Assembly: GCF_030445035.2 (NCBI RefSeq)
Contig: NC_080680.1
Location: forward strand, 118,632,228 to 118,696,227
Origin: Dasypus novemcinctus
Taxonomy: Eukaryota; Chordata; Mammalia; Cingulata; Dasypodidae
Reading direction: 5' to 3'
Length of the DNA: 64,000 nt
Shown: positions 62,461 to 64,000 of the stretch, piece after piece
Numbering within the stretch: position 1 is the stretch's first letter
Layout: every line of letters starts with the position of its first letter
Made by a program: the position numbers and the translations under genes
The notes under the pieces: model-generated
The model's database searches: none
What the model saw: only the letters and a program-made list of their open reading frames with translations
What the model was told of the DNA's origin: nothing

Positions 62461-64000
62461 ATGCCAAATGATAACCTTCACTGTTTTGCAAACTACTTCC
62501 CTTCTTAGAAGAAGAGAGTCTGACCCCTAAATCCTTTCAAAAGAAATGTCCCAATATTTAGTCCATTGCCTTGAGAAATGCCCAAGGTTTCTGTTGTATA
62601 TATGTATTTTTTTAAGTTTCCCAGTCATGAAAGCACAATAAAGTTGGGATGCAATGAATTTCAATATATTGCAAGGTAATAACCTTGGATATAAACTGTG
62701 AATTTTAAAATAACATCCTTATTAATAGAGGGTTTTCATCTTGTCTGTTCCTCCACGAAATTATCTAATTTTCTAACGTGTTATATTTTTCCTTTCTTCA
62801 AGATGATAACACTCTCATTCTCTTCTAATCAAAGGATCCCTTTATAATACTGCAGAACGTTTACTTTCCATTCTGTTCTACTTAGAGACCTGTAAACAAG
62901 AGATCTACAAGCACCTTTAACATTAGACTTAGATAACAGGGAAGAACTTCAAATACATTATTTCAATTAAGTCATCTTGTGCCGTTGGAGACTGGCAGCA
63001 GACAAGTCCTTGATCCATACCACATTTTAAGCCTTATTTGGAACATTTTCCCTTAACACCATATTGATAAATATTTATTTAGACCTAACCTAAGTTTATT
63101 AGCTTGAGCTTGCTTTTTTCAAGTTAGGATATGTTTCTGTATTTTATGCTTCCTTTGTATTCCCTTTACTAATTTTTGTTTTGTCAAAGTATATTTGGTC
63201 ATTTTTCTTCTTCAATGATTTTGAAATTACATATCCTCATTTGCATTCCTGATGTCTGTGTGGGATGTAAATGTTTTTTCTTTTAAGGTACTAAGCTATG
63301 GAGTACTATTTTAGCTTTACATAAAGACAAAAATGCACTAACTTTGCTGCTATTACTTATCATTTTATATTAAAATAAAAATCATCTCAGAAAAAAGAAA
63401 ATTAACCCCTCAATAATATACTACCTAGATTTTTTATATAAACTATCAGATAATTATTTTATAGATTAACATATTTTGGTTCAATATCTATTAATAACAT
63501 TTGCTTGGTTCTATAGACACGCTAAGAATTATCTTTGAGAAAATTCAACTATACTGTTTTATTATCATAGCTATATATTTATGATTTTACTTTTATTATT
63601 TTCTTGATTAGAAGCATTACTCAGAGCTGTTATTTATTTGGTCACCACCTCTTCTTTTTAAACTCTGTGGTTATTATTTCATTGCCTTGCTACATTTTGT
63701 ACATATAGAGAAAGTTTGCTGCCATTTGATTCTTTTTTGCATCTTGTTTTTAGTTGACCCTTCTTCCCCTGTGGTGATAATTTTTGAGTTTATCTGATAT
63801 TCTTAAATATCTAAAGATTCACCAGAATATATCTTTACTGTAATTTCTAATTATTTGATTCTAATTATTCATTTAATACTTTCCATAGGAAGGCTTGAAT
63901 TTCACTTTAACTCAGGAAATTTTATCCTATTATTTCAGTAAGTTAGATTTTAAGGCATTCCAATAAATTACATTAGTCTATTCTCTTGACCAGTAATTGT
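62461..64000. other. AT-rich intergenic DNA, no gene seen
   Basis: No coding or RNA feature supported. The stretch after about 63480 has a T-rich look that could be a very old LINE, but no block is distinct enough to call. Confidence 0.5.

Overview
This window is nuclear DNA of a placental mammal, and the repeats point to Xenarthra, most likely an armadillo such as Dasypus. The evidence is a set of tRNA-derived SINEs of the DAS type (clearest at 107-556 and 23231-23372), old MIR and L2 relics shared by all placentals, and young L1 elements with human-like ORF spacing. I see no functional host gene, exon set, RNA gene, CRISPR array or prokaryotic feature. It is an AT-rich intergenic or deep intronic stretch filled with retrotransposons.

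Three related L1 elements dominate. Copy 1 (minus, 7981-17622, about 9.6 kb) has clear target-site duplications, an uninterrupted 322-aa ORF1, an uninterrupted ORF2 with all key endonuclease and reverse transcriptase residues, a 5' region with six 51-bp CpG-rich tandem units, and an unusually long 3' region of about 2.8 kb. Copy 2 (minus, 31992-39448) lost about 2.1 kb, covering ORF1 and the start of ORF2, and carries a SINE fragment between its 3' end and its target-site duplication. Copy 3 (plus, 49641-59144) is full length but broken by several small indels and stops. Two much older L1 relics lie at 21596-31040 (minus) and about 44600-48030 (plus).

The older minus-strand L1 holds a stack of later insertions: a DAS SINE, a processed pseudogene of MAPK6 (ERK3, 23388-26648), a second DAS SINE with an 11-bp perfect duplication, and two same-strand LTRs about 10 bp apart. 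LTRs that look like ERVL-MaLR relatives occur at 1803-2424, 19230-19844, 26916-27518, 27529-28184, 43850-44349 and 59312-60014. A separate LTR with a TATA box and polyadenylation signal lies at 60015-60437.

The remaining sequence (mainly 2425-6839, 17638-19229, 31041-31874, 40091-43849, 60438-61719 and 62461-64000) is AT-rich with microsatellites, MIR relics and nothing I can support as a gene. The only potentially functional coding unit is L1 copy 1, whose two proteins would act together in its own reverse transcription and could mobilise SINEs and processed mRNAs of the kinds seen here.
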